A stretch of DNA of 22,229 bases from Dicyema japonicum. Its lineage: Eukaryota > Dicyemida > Rhombozoa > Dicyemidae. The DNA lies in NCBI GenBank assembly GCA_011109175.1, contig RDEW01000179.1, forward strand, positions 1 to 22,229, read 5' to 3'. Positions 9,170 to 19,974 of the stretch are shown here, in pieces (position 1 is the stretch's first letter; each line of letters starts with the position of its first letter). Below the pieces are notes generated by a model. It saw only the letters and a program-made list of their open reading frames with translations, was not told the DNA's origin and ran no database searches. The translations under genes and the position numbers were made by a program.

Positions 9170-11730
9170 AAGGGACATTAGACTTTGAATAATAAATCAA
9201 ATAGCCCCGATCGACATAATTGACCTCTCACGCATTTAACTAATATGTAAAGCATTTAAACACGTCAGTCTTCTCAAGTAACTATTCCACCGTCATTTCG
9301 TGGTTCTCGAAATTGGCACCAATTTTGAAGCCAATATAATTTTAATAATAAACAATAGAAACCATCACATCTGAAAAGTCATCTATTTGTAGGAAAAACA
9401 TCCCCATATGTCAGAACAGAAGAGTACTATTACCGACTCAACTCTGAAACCTCATGTGAGATCAGCACGTGGAATTGGATAAAAAAAATTGGACTTACGA
9501 TGAGTTTTGAAACAGGGCATTTGATCTTTCACCTTGATTAGCGCATAATCTTAATCCGACACAAAAAAATCCCCATTTTCTCCGCAACGGGTCATTACCA
9601 TATCCCATATATCCACAATTTAGTTTTCCCAAATATAAATCCTAATGTTCCCGGAGGACCTAAGTTTTTCGTTTTGCCATCCAGTCTACTTAACTGCCAA
9701 CACATTACGCTAATTTTCCACAGCTCTTGTCTTCACCACGATATAAGATTCACTCCTCAGGTATATCTCCCAATGAGCTCTTCCGATTTTACTATTTTCA
9801 AATGAAGATGTTGTGACATAGTCTATTCCAGCTTTAGTTATGGGTTTCGGTAAACGTTTGATATAGCGCAAGTGGAAAAGTGACGTTTATGTTAAGAGAA
9901 CCTTCACTATCACGTTGAGTTCTGATGGTCCATGAAAGCAAAGAACCTCTTTTTCATCCAGAGATATACTGTATCAACGCCGTAGACGTGCGAGTCTGAT
10001 GGCTCTCGTGAGCATCGATTCAGAAGTAGGTAGTTAATTGGTCGGAAGGTTGAGGTGGTAATGCATCTTTATTGCATTAATGTTTATTTCGCTTCATTAC
10101 GGATCAAAGCTCATCTTGGATTGAGGAGACACGTGAAACTCAAGTTCTTAACTAAAGAAACATGGAAACTCTAAAATTTAGAGAAATTTTCAGAAAATTC
10201 TTAGATTTATTATATTTAATGATAATTGTCTTTTTGACTAAATAGAAAACAGTTGAACTCATTAAGAAAAAAACTCTTAAGATATAAGTTAAACTAATAT
10301 TTAAATTATAAATTTTTTAACCCGAAAAACATTTTAAAAAAAGAAAGTTATCTTACTGATTATGTGATCTCGAGACCAAATAAAAATTTGGATTAATTTA
10401 CAAACTTTAATAAATTATTTTTTTTATTTATTTAAAATAAACAACAAGTAAATTTATTTAAATGTAAACGGCTGGTGGTTTTTTGTCGCAAAAAAACCAA
10501 TCCTTCTTTTTACATTAGACTAATTACCAGCTCGCTCACTATGGCAGAAATGAAAGCAACCATATAACATACATGAACCCTATCATCCACGAGTGAGACT
10601 TTTATTTTAACTTTAGTTATGTATCCAATAAATTCACTACAAATGCTTAACAGTTACAAGAATCGTGCGAGACCTCAAATCGGAAACTCCAAAAATCCTA
10701 GAAGAAAGATATCAAAATATTTATTTGTGCTGAAAAATAGAACAGCTGAAAAAGTTCAATGTAAATGCTATGAAGTGGAATAAAGCTTATAAATTCTTCT
10801 ATTCGATCTGTCGGTTGACCCACGTGCAGTTGAGTTGTGTGAGTTGAGAAGAGATTAGTAAAATATAGTGTTTGAAATTACTTAGTTGGTTTCTGGCCTG
10901 TTTGACTGAGGATAAAAGCTGAGTTGGAAGTTATCTAATTAACTGGTTTGATGATCCCCAAATATATTTTGAGGATGTATGCTCATGTGGAATGATAGGG
11001 TTTATATGTTCTTAGTTTTACTAGAAAACCTACGTCAGTGGGCATACGCAGTTTTGTGCAGTCCTTGATTACTTCTGACTCCTCTTCTATGACTGAGGAC
11101 AGTTCTGAGAAAGCTATGAGGAATGGGAGACTGAGTGATTTACTGAGGCTGAGTGATAGTCCCGTTTGCAGTCTTTGTCCGCTAGTTAAAGTGACAATTC
11201 TGAACATAGTGAAGGAGGGCTTCTAATATAGGAATCTATGTAAGAATGATCCGCTCTGAGAAGCCACGTGAGGATTGGATTAAATTAAGAATTTCCAATT
11301 TCCAAAAATCACACAGAAGTCCACCAAGACAAGAGGAAAGTAAATAGACTTTTGTGACCCAATGAAGTACAAAAAATATGATTGTCTCCTCGGATCTATC
11401 TAGCCATTAATCCAACAGACAGGTAAACCGCATTACATCATACTGATAACTGAAGAGAACCCATCCACCAGATAGCCGTAAAATAACCTAAGTGAACATT
11501 ACTAGAGGATGATATTAATAGCATGTACTGTATCGACTTTAAATGGAAAGCGAATTCATAGTAAGCACAATCATCAAAGTTATGAAACTTGTACATTTCC
11601 CTAAATTTTGTCCTGATAAGATTTGAGCTCGAAACATTAGTGTATCAGACATTTTTTAAAATAAATTTACTTATTTTCGAAATGTCAACTCTTAAAAAAT
11701 AAAAAAAATTATTCAATTAATTGAAATTTT
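9170..11730. other. Long non-coding stretch
   Basis: No gene supported. 10150-10470 is a strongly AT-rich block with A- and T-runs. At 10983-11225 both strands are open: plus 11000-11225 contains an internal LSDLLRLSD repeat, and minus 10983-11207 reads serine/leucine-rich low complexity (SLSLSKSLSLP). The repeat arises from the duplicated bases CTGAGTGAT near 11130-11160. Neither shows a recognised domain. Confidence 0.35.
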
Positions 11731-11733
11731 GTT

Positions 11734-11910
11734 GGGCGTGTAGCCCAGTGTGACGGGTAAGAGGGTTGAAGGTCCCTAGTTCAAATTCCATACTGTACAT
11801 TTCGGTTTTTAGGTATCAGGAATCAAGTTTTAGATTTCGGCTTAAAGAGAGACACACTGCAGAATCGGATCGTCTAAAGATGACATACATCCAAGAAAAA
11901 GAAAACAAAG
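11734..11910 (+). mobile_element. tRNA-headed SINE-like copy B
   Basis: The head GGGCGTGTAGCCCAGTG includes an A box, TAGCCCAGTG, at 11741-11750, and a near B box, GTTCAAATTCC, at 11779-11789 with one extra T relative to GTTCRANNC. The body shares TTCGGCTTAAAGAG (11836) and CAGAATCGGATCGTCTAA (11860) with copy A at 8970. The B-box-to-TTCGGCT distances are similar (57 and 54 bases), while the next interval differs (24 versus 44), consistent with a deletion in one copy. It ends near an A-rich patch (AAGAAAAAGAAAACAAAG, about 11894-11911). The minus-strand open frame over it is a by-product. Confidence 0.5.
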
Positions 11911-12089
11911 AAGTGAAAAGCATAACTTGATCCTTCCTCGAATAGTTATTATAACTGTTCTTCGCGTGTGTTCTGCCTGAGAGAGCGAATATTATTAATA
12001 ATTCAAGTCGGGAAATATATATCCCATCTATAATTTTTCGAGTTTTTAAATATAAAATTTTATTAAAGAATGAAGAGAGTAAACGGTCA

Positions 12090-12950
12090 TTCGCAGCCAT
12101 TTTCAAATTCTATCAAATAAATTGGATAATTTTGCTCAACTATGCCGTCACGATATGCAAGGACTTGGCCTTGTATCCTCGGAGCCTTTGGCCTGCATTT
12201 TAAATGCTCTATAGATAACTTTTTGCACAATTTTTCCACGTAAACATTGCAAAAATTTTTTGCCATTATCGGTTTGAAGAATTGAAGGTGGGCCGACAAT
12301 GTAAATCAGGTTTGATAATAATTCTGTTATTTTCAAAGATGTTTAACTTATTGCGAGTTCGATCATATTTTGAGAAGGAATCAATAACTACCAGTATCTT
12401 TTTAATAAGAAACAAATTTTGATACTCAAGAAAAGGAGTCGTTTATAGACGAGTATTTCCTGAGATCTATAAGATTGGCAATATAACGATCTCTGAGACC
12501 AATCGCGATTATGGGAATATCCGTGGTTTTGTTTAAAAAAAGACGTTTTGATTGACAAAAACACACTTTCGTATTATCCAGGTGACTTCGTTACACCATT
12601 TAGTTTTCAATTTTGAGAAAAAAACGATCTACACCATAATGATTTTAATCGTGCTCAGCCTAAAATTAATCTAAAAAAATAAATTAACTTGGCGGCATGA
12701 GGTTCACCTGTTGTTGTGGTAGCGCTTGGTGCAAGTTTTGCCTGCAAAAAGAACCGTTTGAAAACCTCTCTACGTCTTTTGGAAGGATGGCCTACCAAAT
12801 AAATAAATTACTTCAAAAAATTTAAGTTCAGCTCAATATCTTCAGCACAAAAGAATCGTAACTTGTAGTCTTTGCTCCATAAACAAATTCGTTCTTCTTC
12901 AAAAATAAAATTTTTATTAAACGATCTTTTTCTCCTCTTGGATGTATAAC
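12090..12950 (-). pseudogene. Degenerate DDE integrase of a retroelement or GIN/KRBA2-like transposon
   Basis: On the minus strand, in several frames, integrase-core landmarks appear in order. DRYIANLIDLRKYS (about 12450-12490) resembles the QVDLID strand. KKILVVIDSFSKYDRT (about 12350-12400) carries the first catalytic aspartate. GPPSILQTDNGKKF (about 12255-12295) carries the second. KCRPKAPRIQGQV (about 12160-12200) is the HGxPRxPxxQGxVE region; the third catalytic residue is not kept in this frame. An N-terminal part at 12840-12950 reads RGEKDRLIKI...KTTSYDSFVLKIL, resembling the KTxxDYxxLKxY segment of KRBA2/GIN-type integrases at about the expected distance. Ty3-like origin is the alternative. 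Frameshifts and stops show it is dead. No reverse transcriptase or LTR was seen beside it. Confidence 0.65.
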
Positions 12951-13249
12951 TTATCCTTCATTTCTTTTGATTTTTAAACGTTTTTTTTGATATTTGTACA
13001 AAAGCATTTTAGCACGCTTAAATTAAAATTATTCCAAAGAACAAAGGTTACCAAACTAACTCACTCCTTGATCCTGACTCGTTCCAGCATTCCAGAACTT
13101 GTCTCCAGGTAAGGACATTTGTATCGGGGAAGAATAATTGGATCCTCTTGATGTCGGCCAGGCATTAAGGCGTCGCCTCAGCAAGGTAGATTCATTGACG
13201 CCATCGGAAGGAAGCAAAATATGGCCAACTAGCCACATATATCACCAGA

Positions 13250-13652
13250 CGGCACTTCCAGCCCCAATGACAAGAGTCGTCTGAAACAGATACACGATTT
13301 TGTTTCTACGAGAAGCATCTGAACACTCTGGAGACAATAAAATACTACAGCGATTCCCTTTTCCAATAGACCAATCAGAATCCTCTCTTCCGAGGGACGT
13401 CCGAGCAAACCTGGCTCATATACGATGTGAGCACCACCCATATCTACCAACATATGATATACTCTATCCCTTTTGCAACCTCCACGTGTTGACAACAAAT
13501 CACCTATTTGAATGTCATGAATTGGCACATCGTTCCTCTACAATGCCGGACTGACCGATCTATTAGAGCGACCAACATCTGCTGCGTCCTACTTAATAGC
13601 TGCTGGCTTCCTACAAGTTAGTGAGGCTGGGGTTACTTAACTAACTAACTAA
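13250..13652 (+). pseudogene. LINE C-terminus with broken CCHC finger and (TAAC)n tail (copy 2)
   Basis: From about 13300 the plus strand encodes the C-terminal part of a LINE protein: GDNKILQRFPFPIDQSESS, an LRxxHHPYLPTYD segment, and a finger whose first cysteine is tyrosine (TAT at 13465-13467), giving YPFC...NHLFEC. Next to the copy at 20599, a single A is missing at about 13549, shifting the frame; after the shift both copies end identically in LQVSEAGVT-stop (TAA 13638-13640) and TTAACTAACTAACTAA (13637-13652). Nucleotide identity between copies is high throughout. The pattern (L-x-R-L-R-x-G-H, then C-x2-C...H-x3-C, then LW.xP.xAA) is typical of C-termini after the RNase H of Jockey-superfamily and related LINEs. 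Possible decayed RNase H sequence extends upstream to about 13060. Confidence 0.8.
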
Positions 13653-13659
13653 TAGTGGT

Positions 13660-14980
13660 GATATATCAGACTAGCGATTTATCAGACTGTGACACACTAT
13701 ATGTAATTTATTGGGAGAGACGCTTGCTTTTAATCGAGTTTATGCTTCTTGAATCACTTCTACTCTAACGACAGCGAAAACTCCTCAGGGCATTCAACTT
13801 GCAAAGGAACCTTTTCTATAAAATCCTTTTCAGTACTTTATAAACTCACGATAATATGAGCTGCCATCATACCCAATAAGAAAGCTATCTGTAGGCATCG
13901 GATTACTTAGCTGAAGATATTTTTCTTAAGTAATGAATTAACAGAAGCCATTTTATCCGAGTAGCGAGATGTCTCGAAGCAGCTAAATATTATGTAAAAT
14001 TGGACCCCTCAGATATGATGCATTAGCCAAAGTTTTGACAGACAATTCTCTGTGGAAAAGTGGGAAATACCTGTCTGTGGTTTTATTAGATCTCAACAAC
14101 TCAACCATCTTTAGTGGGAGCAGAGACCTTCAAAGAAAATAAATAAGCGGTTTTAAAAAGACAATTCGCCTATTTGCTCGTAGCATCTGAAACCTCAGAG
14201 AATCTAAAATCAAAATAGCTTTTCTTTCTACATAATACTTGAATTTTCTTTAATCGGCTTGATTTTGAATTTAAATTTTTTTCAGAGTTAAAACAAATAA
14301 ATAGAACTATCTCCACATCTAAAAACGAATTATGAGAATTCTCAGATGGTTCTGGAGTCGAAATTCTTTGAATCTTCCATTTTCTTCTGATTATATCTAA
14401 AAATTTACAAACTTCACAATTTCGAATGATTTTTCCAATGATGCCATTCTTAAATATTGTTGTCGATATTCATATCGATTTTGATGACTCATTTATGTGG
14501 ACACTCGTGTTGGGGTTTTGACATGATCTCCATTTCTGTTTTATTATCAAGGAATATAACTAATTTCGGATCAGACATTGTCGGGAGCGCAATAGGCACA
14601 CTGTATGCCACTGAAAAAAAACAATGAAAAAAAATTCGAAGCGCTGCCTGATCGGTTCACGTTCCGCTCCATAGTAGTTATAACTATCGGAGAAATAATC
14701 GCTTCGTTTCCTAAGGAAAGTGAGACGCCTAGCTACACTAAAAACCCACGACGCACGTGGAATAATCGCTTCGTTTCCAGTTTATTTCTGTTGCTTTCGT
14801 GAGATGCAACGCAACGTCGATAATGTCAGCGGGGTCCACTTTGGATAATAACATTAATTTTTTTACCTAATTGCAATTAACTTTTTGATATTTCATCGCA
14901 ATTTTAAAAATTAAAAATAATGGAAATGGTGATCATATTCTTAAATGGAGATTTAAAAAAATTTGTTTTTGTCGATGTTA
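13660..14980. other. Non-coding stretch with one short direct repeat
   Basis: No gene supported. An open frame at 14605-14802 (65 codons, true ATG) has no recognisable domain. Within it the 18-mer AATAATCGCTTCGTTTCC occurs at 14694-14711 and again at 14761-14778. Confidence 0.4.
14694..14778. repeat. 18-bp direct repeat, 67 bp apart
   Basis: AATAATCGCTTCGTTTCC is exactly repeated at 14694-14711 and 14761-14778. Flanks differ, so it is not a simple tandem duplication. The first copy overlaps a short palindrome, TTTCCTAAGGAAA. Confidence 0.85.
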
Positions 14981-14981
14981 A

Positions 14982-15152
14982 GACAATTACAGAACACTAT
15001 TGTCAGACATTGAAAAAAATCTAAAAATATTAGCTGCAAGTACAGCTCCATTATCACAGAAGCTAAATTCGTTAGAAACTGAACAAATCGTCAGAGAATT
15101 AATAAGTAGAATTAAAGTGAAAAATATGTCCCTTAATCTAATGAATTGGAGT
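14982..15152 (+). pseudogene. Short coding-like fragment, unrecognised
   Basis: A frame open from after TAA (14979-14981) to TAA at about 15153 reads DIEKNLKILAASTAPLSQKL, then NSLETEQIVRELISRI. The combination of a lysine/leucine helix, AAST, QKLxxL and a terminal helix is reminiscent of C-terminal ends of MADF/BESS-like or transposase-associated DNA-binding proteins, but this is only a visual impression. There is no initiator ATG and no confident family. It could be a decayed exon or chance. Confidence 0.2.
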
Positions 15153-15458
15153 TAATTCACCATACAAAAGTAAAGGTTGTCCCAATATTCATCACTTGAG
15201 GTGGTAACATCTTACTTTTCAGACAGCCTATTGATTATAAACGAGAAGAAATATGCTCGTATTCATCACCAAAGAAACTCTTAGAAAATGATTGCCTTCA
15301 ATAGACAACGAATTAGCTATGTGGACTCAATATTCTAATAAACAAACGGATTGAGGATATATACCACTCAGACTTAAATGAAACTCTTTTGTTCCCCATT
15401 CCTTCTGTCTTTCCAATAGTTAACGATGACACAATTAGGTTAAAGTTTAAAATTTAAG

Positions 15459-15586
15459 CTGTCACTGGTGACAGTTAAGTGGAAGAGGCCTCTGAATTCA
15501 ATGAGTCATATCAAGGATAAAGAGAGAAACAATCAACATATGACCACTTATCGAATTAACTCTTTATCCTTGATATATTTCGATAA
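15459..15586. repeat. Cluster of perfect inverted repeats
   Basis: Four structures lie within 130 bp. CTGTCACTGGTGACAG (15459-15474) is a 7-bp stem. AGAGGCCTCT (15484-15493) is a perfect 10-bp palindrome. ATATCAAGGATAAAGAG (15508-15524) is exactly complementary to CTCTTTATCCTTGATAT (15560-15576), a 17-bp stem with a 35-base loop. TTATCGAA (15548-15555) pairs with TTCGATAA (15579-15586), interleaved with the previous stem so both cannot form as simple hairpins. Could be a MITE remnant or a structured transcript. Confidence 0.8.
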
Positions 15587-15797
15587 ATTGTGTGCATTAG
15601 GGCACTAAAGATGATATTTTAATTTTTGAAAATTGAATATAGAGTCCAACCTCGATTTCGAGATTCTCGTGACGTCATCAACCCTAAGAGACGACTATCC
15701 AGCCTATATCATATTACTCCTGCTATTTGATTTCACAAAAAGTAAACACGTTTTTTTATTATAGGGAAATTAATCTGCTCTTAAGAAAAGTCAAATT

Positions 15798-15875
15798 TGT
15801 AAATTTCTCATGTTTTTTTTTCTCCAAAGTTGTTGNTGTAAATTTCTCATGTTTTTTTTCTCCAAAGTTGTGAAC
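15798..15875. repeat. 39-bp tandem duplication containing an ambiguous base
   Basis: The unit TGTAAATTTCTCATG followed by a T-run, then CTCCAAAGTTGT, occurs at 15798 and at 15837. The T-run is 9 in the first and 8 in the second. The only N in the window (15836) falls exactly at the junction, which suggests an assembly or consensus uncertainty at a repeat. The 100-codon minus-strand open frame across it (15759-16061) is lysine-rich low complexity and repeats HEKFT because of this duplication; I do not call it a gene. Confidence 0.85.
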
Positions 15876-16079
15876 TTTCTCTGATTTCTTTGACAATTCA
15901 TCAAACGTGTGTGGTTTGAGAAACTCTCTAGTATTTTTACAGAAATTGTGGGATTTGTTGATACGTGAGTTTTTCACCAAAATTGAGAGTTTTTTCCATA
16001 TTTTATAATCTTTTCTTTCAATAAGACGTGTTATAGTTTTGAATTTTGACTTTGAAAACAAGTCTTTTTTAAAGTCTTA

Positions 16080-16690
16080 GAGATATTCCTTCAAATTCGA
16101 AAGAATTTTCATTTCATCAGTCTTACAGTAAAAATCGTATATCTTTCAACCCCATTTGCTTTTCCAAAATCATAATGGCATTTTTAAAGCTCTTTCGTAC
16201 AGCTTTTGGGACAATTAAGGACCACATACGGTGGATGACGTAGTTGATTGCAAGAACTGGGATCACCTAAATGTATGACGTTATGTCTGTCTTTTGTGCA
16301 TAAGGTATATCACTAGCTAAAGACGAATTATCATTCAATGATCATCCCCTTTCAAAGTACTGTTCGACTTACTCATACACCTTGCCTTGGAGAAAAGGGT
16401 TTGATGCTCTGTATTATTTAATGATTGATAAGTTCGAAGAGACTTTCCGTATCCGACATTTTCCTAGTAGGACAAAAAGATACTATAGAAAAAAACCTTA
16501 ATGGAAAACCCACACTCTTCACTCTATGTGATCTCGAATCTGATCATTTTTCGATCAACCATAAAAACCATTGAAACACCTAAATATCAAAAGAAGCTCA
16601 AATCTCTTCAGATTTTGCTGAAAGACCGTCGGGTATACAAAAAACAGTGATAAATATAAAGAAAAATTGCAAATCTTAGCACACCTGTTG
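16080..16690. other. No supportable gene
   Basis: AT-rich DNA without long frames or motifs. The segment before 16690 may be decayed LINE sequence belonging to the tail that follows. Confidence 0.3.
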
Positions 16691-16770
16691 TGGAGTATCG
16701 TGATCAGTGATCACTTAATCGTTGGTTTAACTCCTTGTTTTCTTCGTAGATTTTATTTAGTTAATAATAG
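16690..16770 (+). mobile_element. Probable solo LINE 3' end of the GIT family
   Basis: TGTGGAGTATCGTGATCA is followed by GTGATCACTTAATC (16708-16721), then TTTAACTCCTTGTTTTCTTCG and GTTAATAATAG. The copy ending at 22125 has TGGACACCGGGATCACTTAATT, AACTTTTATCCTCTTTCTCG and GGGTCAATAAAA in the same order. GTG-ATC-ACT-TAA would correspond to VIT-stop in place of GIT-stop. No RT reading frame remains upstream. Confidence 0.4.
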
Positions 16771-16779
16771 TTATTACTT

Positions 16780-19700
16780 ATGGTCCTTCAAATATAATAA
16801 ACATTAAATCCAGCCAGTGAGCTATTCTCAGAATTCTTCTTCAACTTTGTAATTATTCATCAACACAAAACCAGCGTAATATTAAACTTATTTCCATGTG
16901 ATCCAGATGCGTTCATTCAGTGACCTCATCTTTACCCGGTGTTCATCGCTCGTGCCGAGTATCAATAGATAAATTTTAAATTAAAAAATTAATAAAATTA
17001 ATTTTATAAAAAATTTGATTATTTTTTTAAACAAATTTATTCACGTTACCTCTTATTGCAATCTTGTAGTGGGAAACTATTCCCTCGAACTTTCAAAACT
17101 GATATGACTTCTAGTCTGTTCATACCAATGTAGGTCTTACACTTGATTATTTTTCGGTTAAACATAAAATTATGTCATAATCCCCCAAAATTTTGTCATT
17201 GTCAACGTTTTCAAAGAATAAGGCTACTTTTCGTGCATTCCATTTGGTAATTTTTTCTTTATATTTGAAGAAAATGAGACACTTCTTATGGTGTAAATTT
17301 AATAAAGCCTTTTGTTGTCCACTAGGAAGGAAATTTTCAAAAATGAAGAATCCTTGATTGAAATCGAATCGTCGATACGACTCTGCATATCTCTATAGTT
17401 CTCGTTTCACCACACGAAGGTTCATAAAAGGTTGAATACATCGGAAGGAGACTCGATGCAATAGATTCTCCAGACCTTTAAATAATCTGCATGAGTTGAT
17501 TTGTCGTATTTTCAGCACACAAATCTTGTAAGTTATTATGAGTGTCAGAAGTGATTTTTCGAGACAGAAGAAGGTGGTTGTTTTGATCTATGACTTTCCC
17601 CAAATAGAAATTTCCTATAAGAGACGATGTTGTGGACTATGCATCAGGGACTTTACTCCGGTTTTTCATACTTAAATAAAACTGACTAAATATATACGAA
17701 TAATCATTGTGTTCAATAGTGCACGTGGTATGCCGTGATCTGTACAGGATGGGAAAGCTTTATTAGTAGCGACAACCAAATAGTCATACTGTTATAAATT
17801 ATTTACGTTCATTCTCAAGACTGACCATAAATTTTCAAATTCTATAATTTTCTGAAAACAGGACACAGAACTTTTAGTTCTTCATTTCTCTGCACTGAAG
17901 AGATAAATTCGACAGTAAGGCACTTATTGCCCGGTCTCGATAAAAAATTTATTTTCCTACATAGATGATTCACCACCAATGCTACTACTCTGAAAAAGAA
18001 GTTAACAGTTAAAAAAATCCCAGTCACAGACAAAAAGTCTTTCGAATTGGAAACTCAAAAATTGCAAATTATCCCCCAACTGTTTTTGAGAACAATTATG
18101 ACATAATACTAAGTCAAGATTCTTGGAGCAACTTTTTGAAATACTGATGACTTTCAAAAAACGTGTGATGAATGTAATCTGCTTTCATTCTACAAGCTGA
18201 GTAGATATTCAGTGCAATAAGTCACAACTATAACCTCCCGAACATGTAATCTTAATAATTTGCTGAGCATTGAATTTTAAAATGAGCATAGAAATAGTTA
18301 ATGAAGTAAAGTCTCTCTAATAGATCGTTTTTGATTGCGCTGATATACTTAACAAAATTTTAGGTTAAGAATAGCTAAACTCAATATTTTTTTCATTTTT
18401 GAATTTTATTCGTATAATCTTTGGGTATCAAATTTATATCCTATGTTTATTATTATCGCACAAAAACATGAAAGAAGACAAGAGATTTCATCCATCACAA
18501 ACTAAATCGATATTTAAGCCAAAATATAAATCACCACATCGTGTAATTAGTCTTCATTTAACATTATAACCAAACTAGTTATTTACTATATCGGTTAATA
18601 TATATATAAACGAAACCTAGGTTTGGAAGAGGATATCGAAAATCTGTGTTTTGGTAACGAACACAGAAAACTCATTTTTATGCAAAGAAATGCTGTAATT
18701 TTAAACGAACCTGAATTTTGATTTTATACATTAACATTTTGGAAATCCATACAGAGTTAGGGGAAAAGTGAACAGGAATCTAGTTAAGAGAATATATCTG
18801 TCTGTAAACCAAAAGAACTGACTGATCTCATCTGTCATTGTGCAATTCGATAAGTGAATATTTTAAGTTACATAAACCATTAACGCAATTAAATCAAAAA
18901 AGAATCATAATTAGCTTAACTAAAGGAATGGTACGGTGAAGAGTGATTCTTTATGGGATTTCATTTTGATATAAATATTAGCAATGACGCCAGTAAGCAT
19001 TATAAATAGTACCAATGACATTGTAGTCCGACAACTCCACACACGATTCCAATAATTTGAAGTTTTGTCAATTTTTTACGGCTTTACTTTCAGACGAAAT
19101 TAGTTTTTACTAGATCAGAAAATTGCCAGGGAAATCATCGAAGATCGTTGTAAACTCGTTGTACATGTTCTACGGCTATACCCTGTGCTGGACAGGTAAA
19201 GGGACCCAAAACTCAGATCCATGACAGAAGCTAAAAGTTTCTGAGCGGATTTGCGATTGACTTTTATGAAATCTCAATTGGAATATTAATATATTTCAAA
19301 AAAATATAAATTGTTTGGTTACTTGTGCTGTTACTGGTTACAACTGCGGCAACAGACCTAATCATTTTCCGTAGACTAACAATCATGCAGGGAGAATTGA
19401 ACATGAGCCAAACTACTGCTTCTCGACTTGTTTGACTGAATATTTGTATTACAACTGACGCATAAAATCATATTATCACTTTTAGAACATATAATTACAA
19501 ATATTTTACAAGTTTTGGATGATTTATGCTCGAAATTTATAATCCAACTTCAAAATGATAAATAACTCAATTTCTCTATTCAATGGTTTTTATAAATCAA
19601 CTTTTTAATATGTGAGCGATTTATAGGAATTACATGCACAATAGTTAGGAATGCATAAAACATAAACATAATACTCTTATATATATATCAACTCAAATAT

Positions 19701-19970
19701 TACAAATTTACATATCCAACATAGTTTATCGCCCCTAACATTTAATCAATCAGTTAACATCACTCAAATATTACAGATTGATTCTCTTATGACTATAATG
19801 TTGACATTTTGAGTAGAAAGTAAAGAGTAATATCTACACTAAATTCCAATAATTCATGTTGGTTTTAATCCATACTGTACGAGAATTTTTTTTTAAATTG
19901 ATTACCACGTGGATTTAATCTCTAAGAATATTTTAATTAGTAAATTGTAACCTTCATGTGGTCCACGTGT
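16780..19970. other. Long AT-rich non-coding stretch
   Basis: I see no gene. 16970-17040 is almost pure A/T. A plus-strand frame at 17843-18106 reads 88 codons with one TGA (17966-17968) and contains NATTLKKKLTVKKIPVTDKK; no domain recognised. TA microsatellite-like runs lie at about 18594-18608 and 19677-19690. ACTCAAATATTACA is repeated at 19691 and 19762. Confidence 0.35.
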
Positions 19971-19974
19971 CTAA

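Noticed and set aside
10983-11226. Open frames on both strands with LSDLLRLSD or SLSLSKSLSLP
   Set aside because: The repeated CTGAGTGAT bases explain the pattern on both strands; no domain, start context or neighbour supports a gene.
13229-13528. Minus-strand open frame of 99 codons, also mirrored at 20599-20871
   Set aside because: Both lie opposite the LINE C-terminus, whose plus-strand reading has the family's CCHC finger and LRxGH signature. The antisense similarity follows from the DNA similarity.
15759-16061. 100-codon minus-strand open frame
   Set aside because: Lysine-rich low complexity, crosses an ambiguous base, and its apparent internal repeat comes from a DNA tandem duplication.
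16255-16310. GGGATCACCTAAATG as a further GIT-family 3' end
   Set aside because: Only the first dozen bases match; downstream blocks need several gaps and there is no A-rich terminus.
19170-19235. Possible third tRNA-like head (ACCCTGTGCTGGACAGG and CTCAGATCC)
   Set aside because: A and B boxes each deviate at several positions and the body motifs shared by the other two copies are absent.
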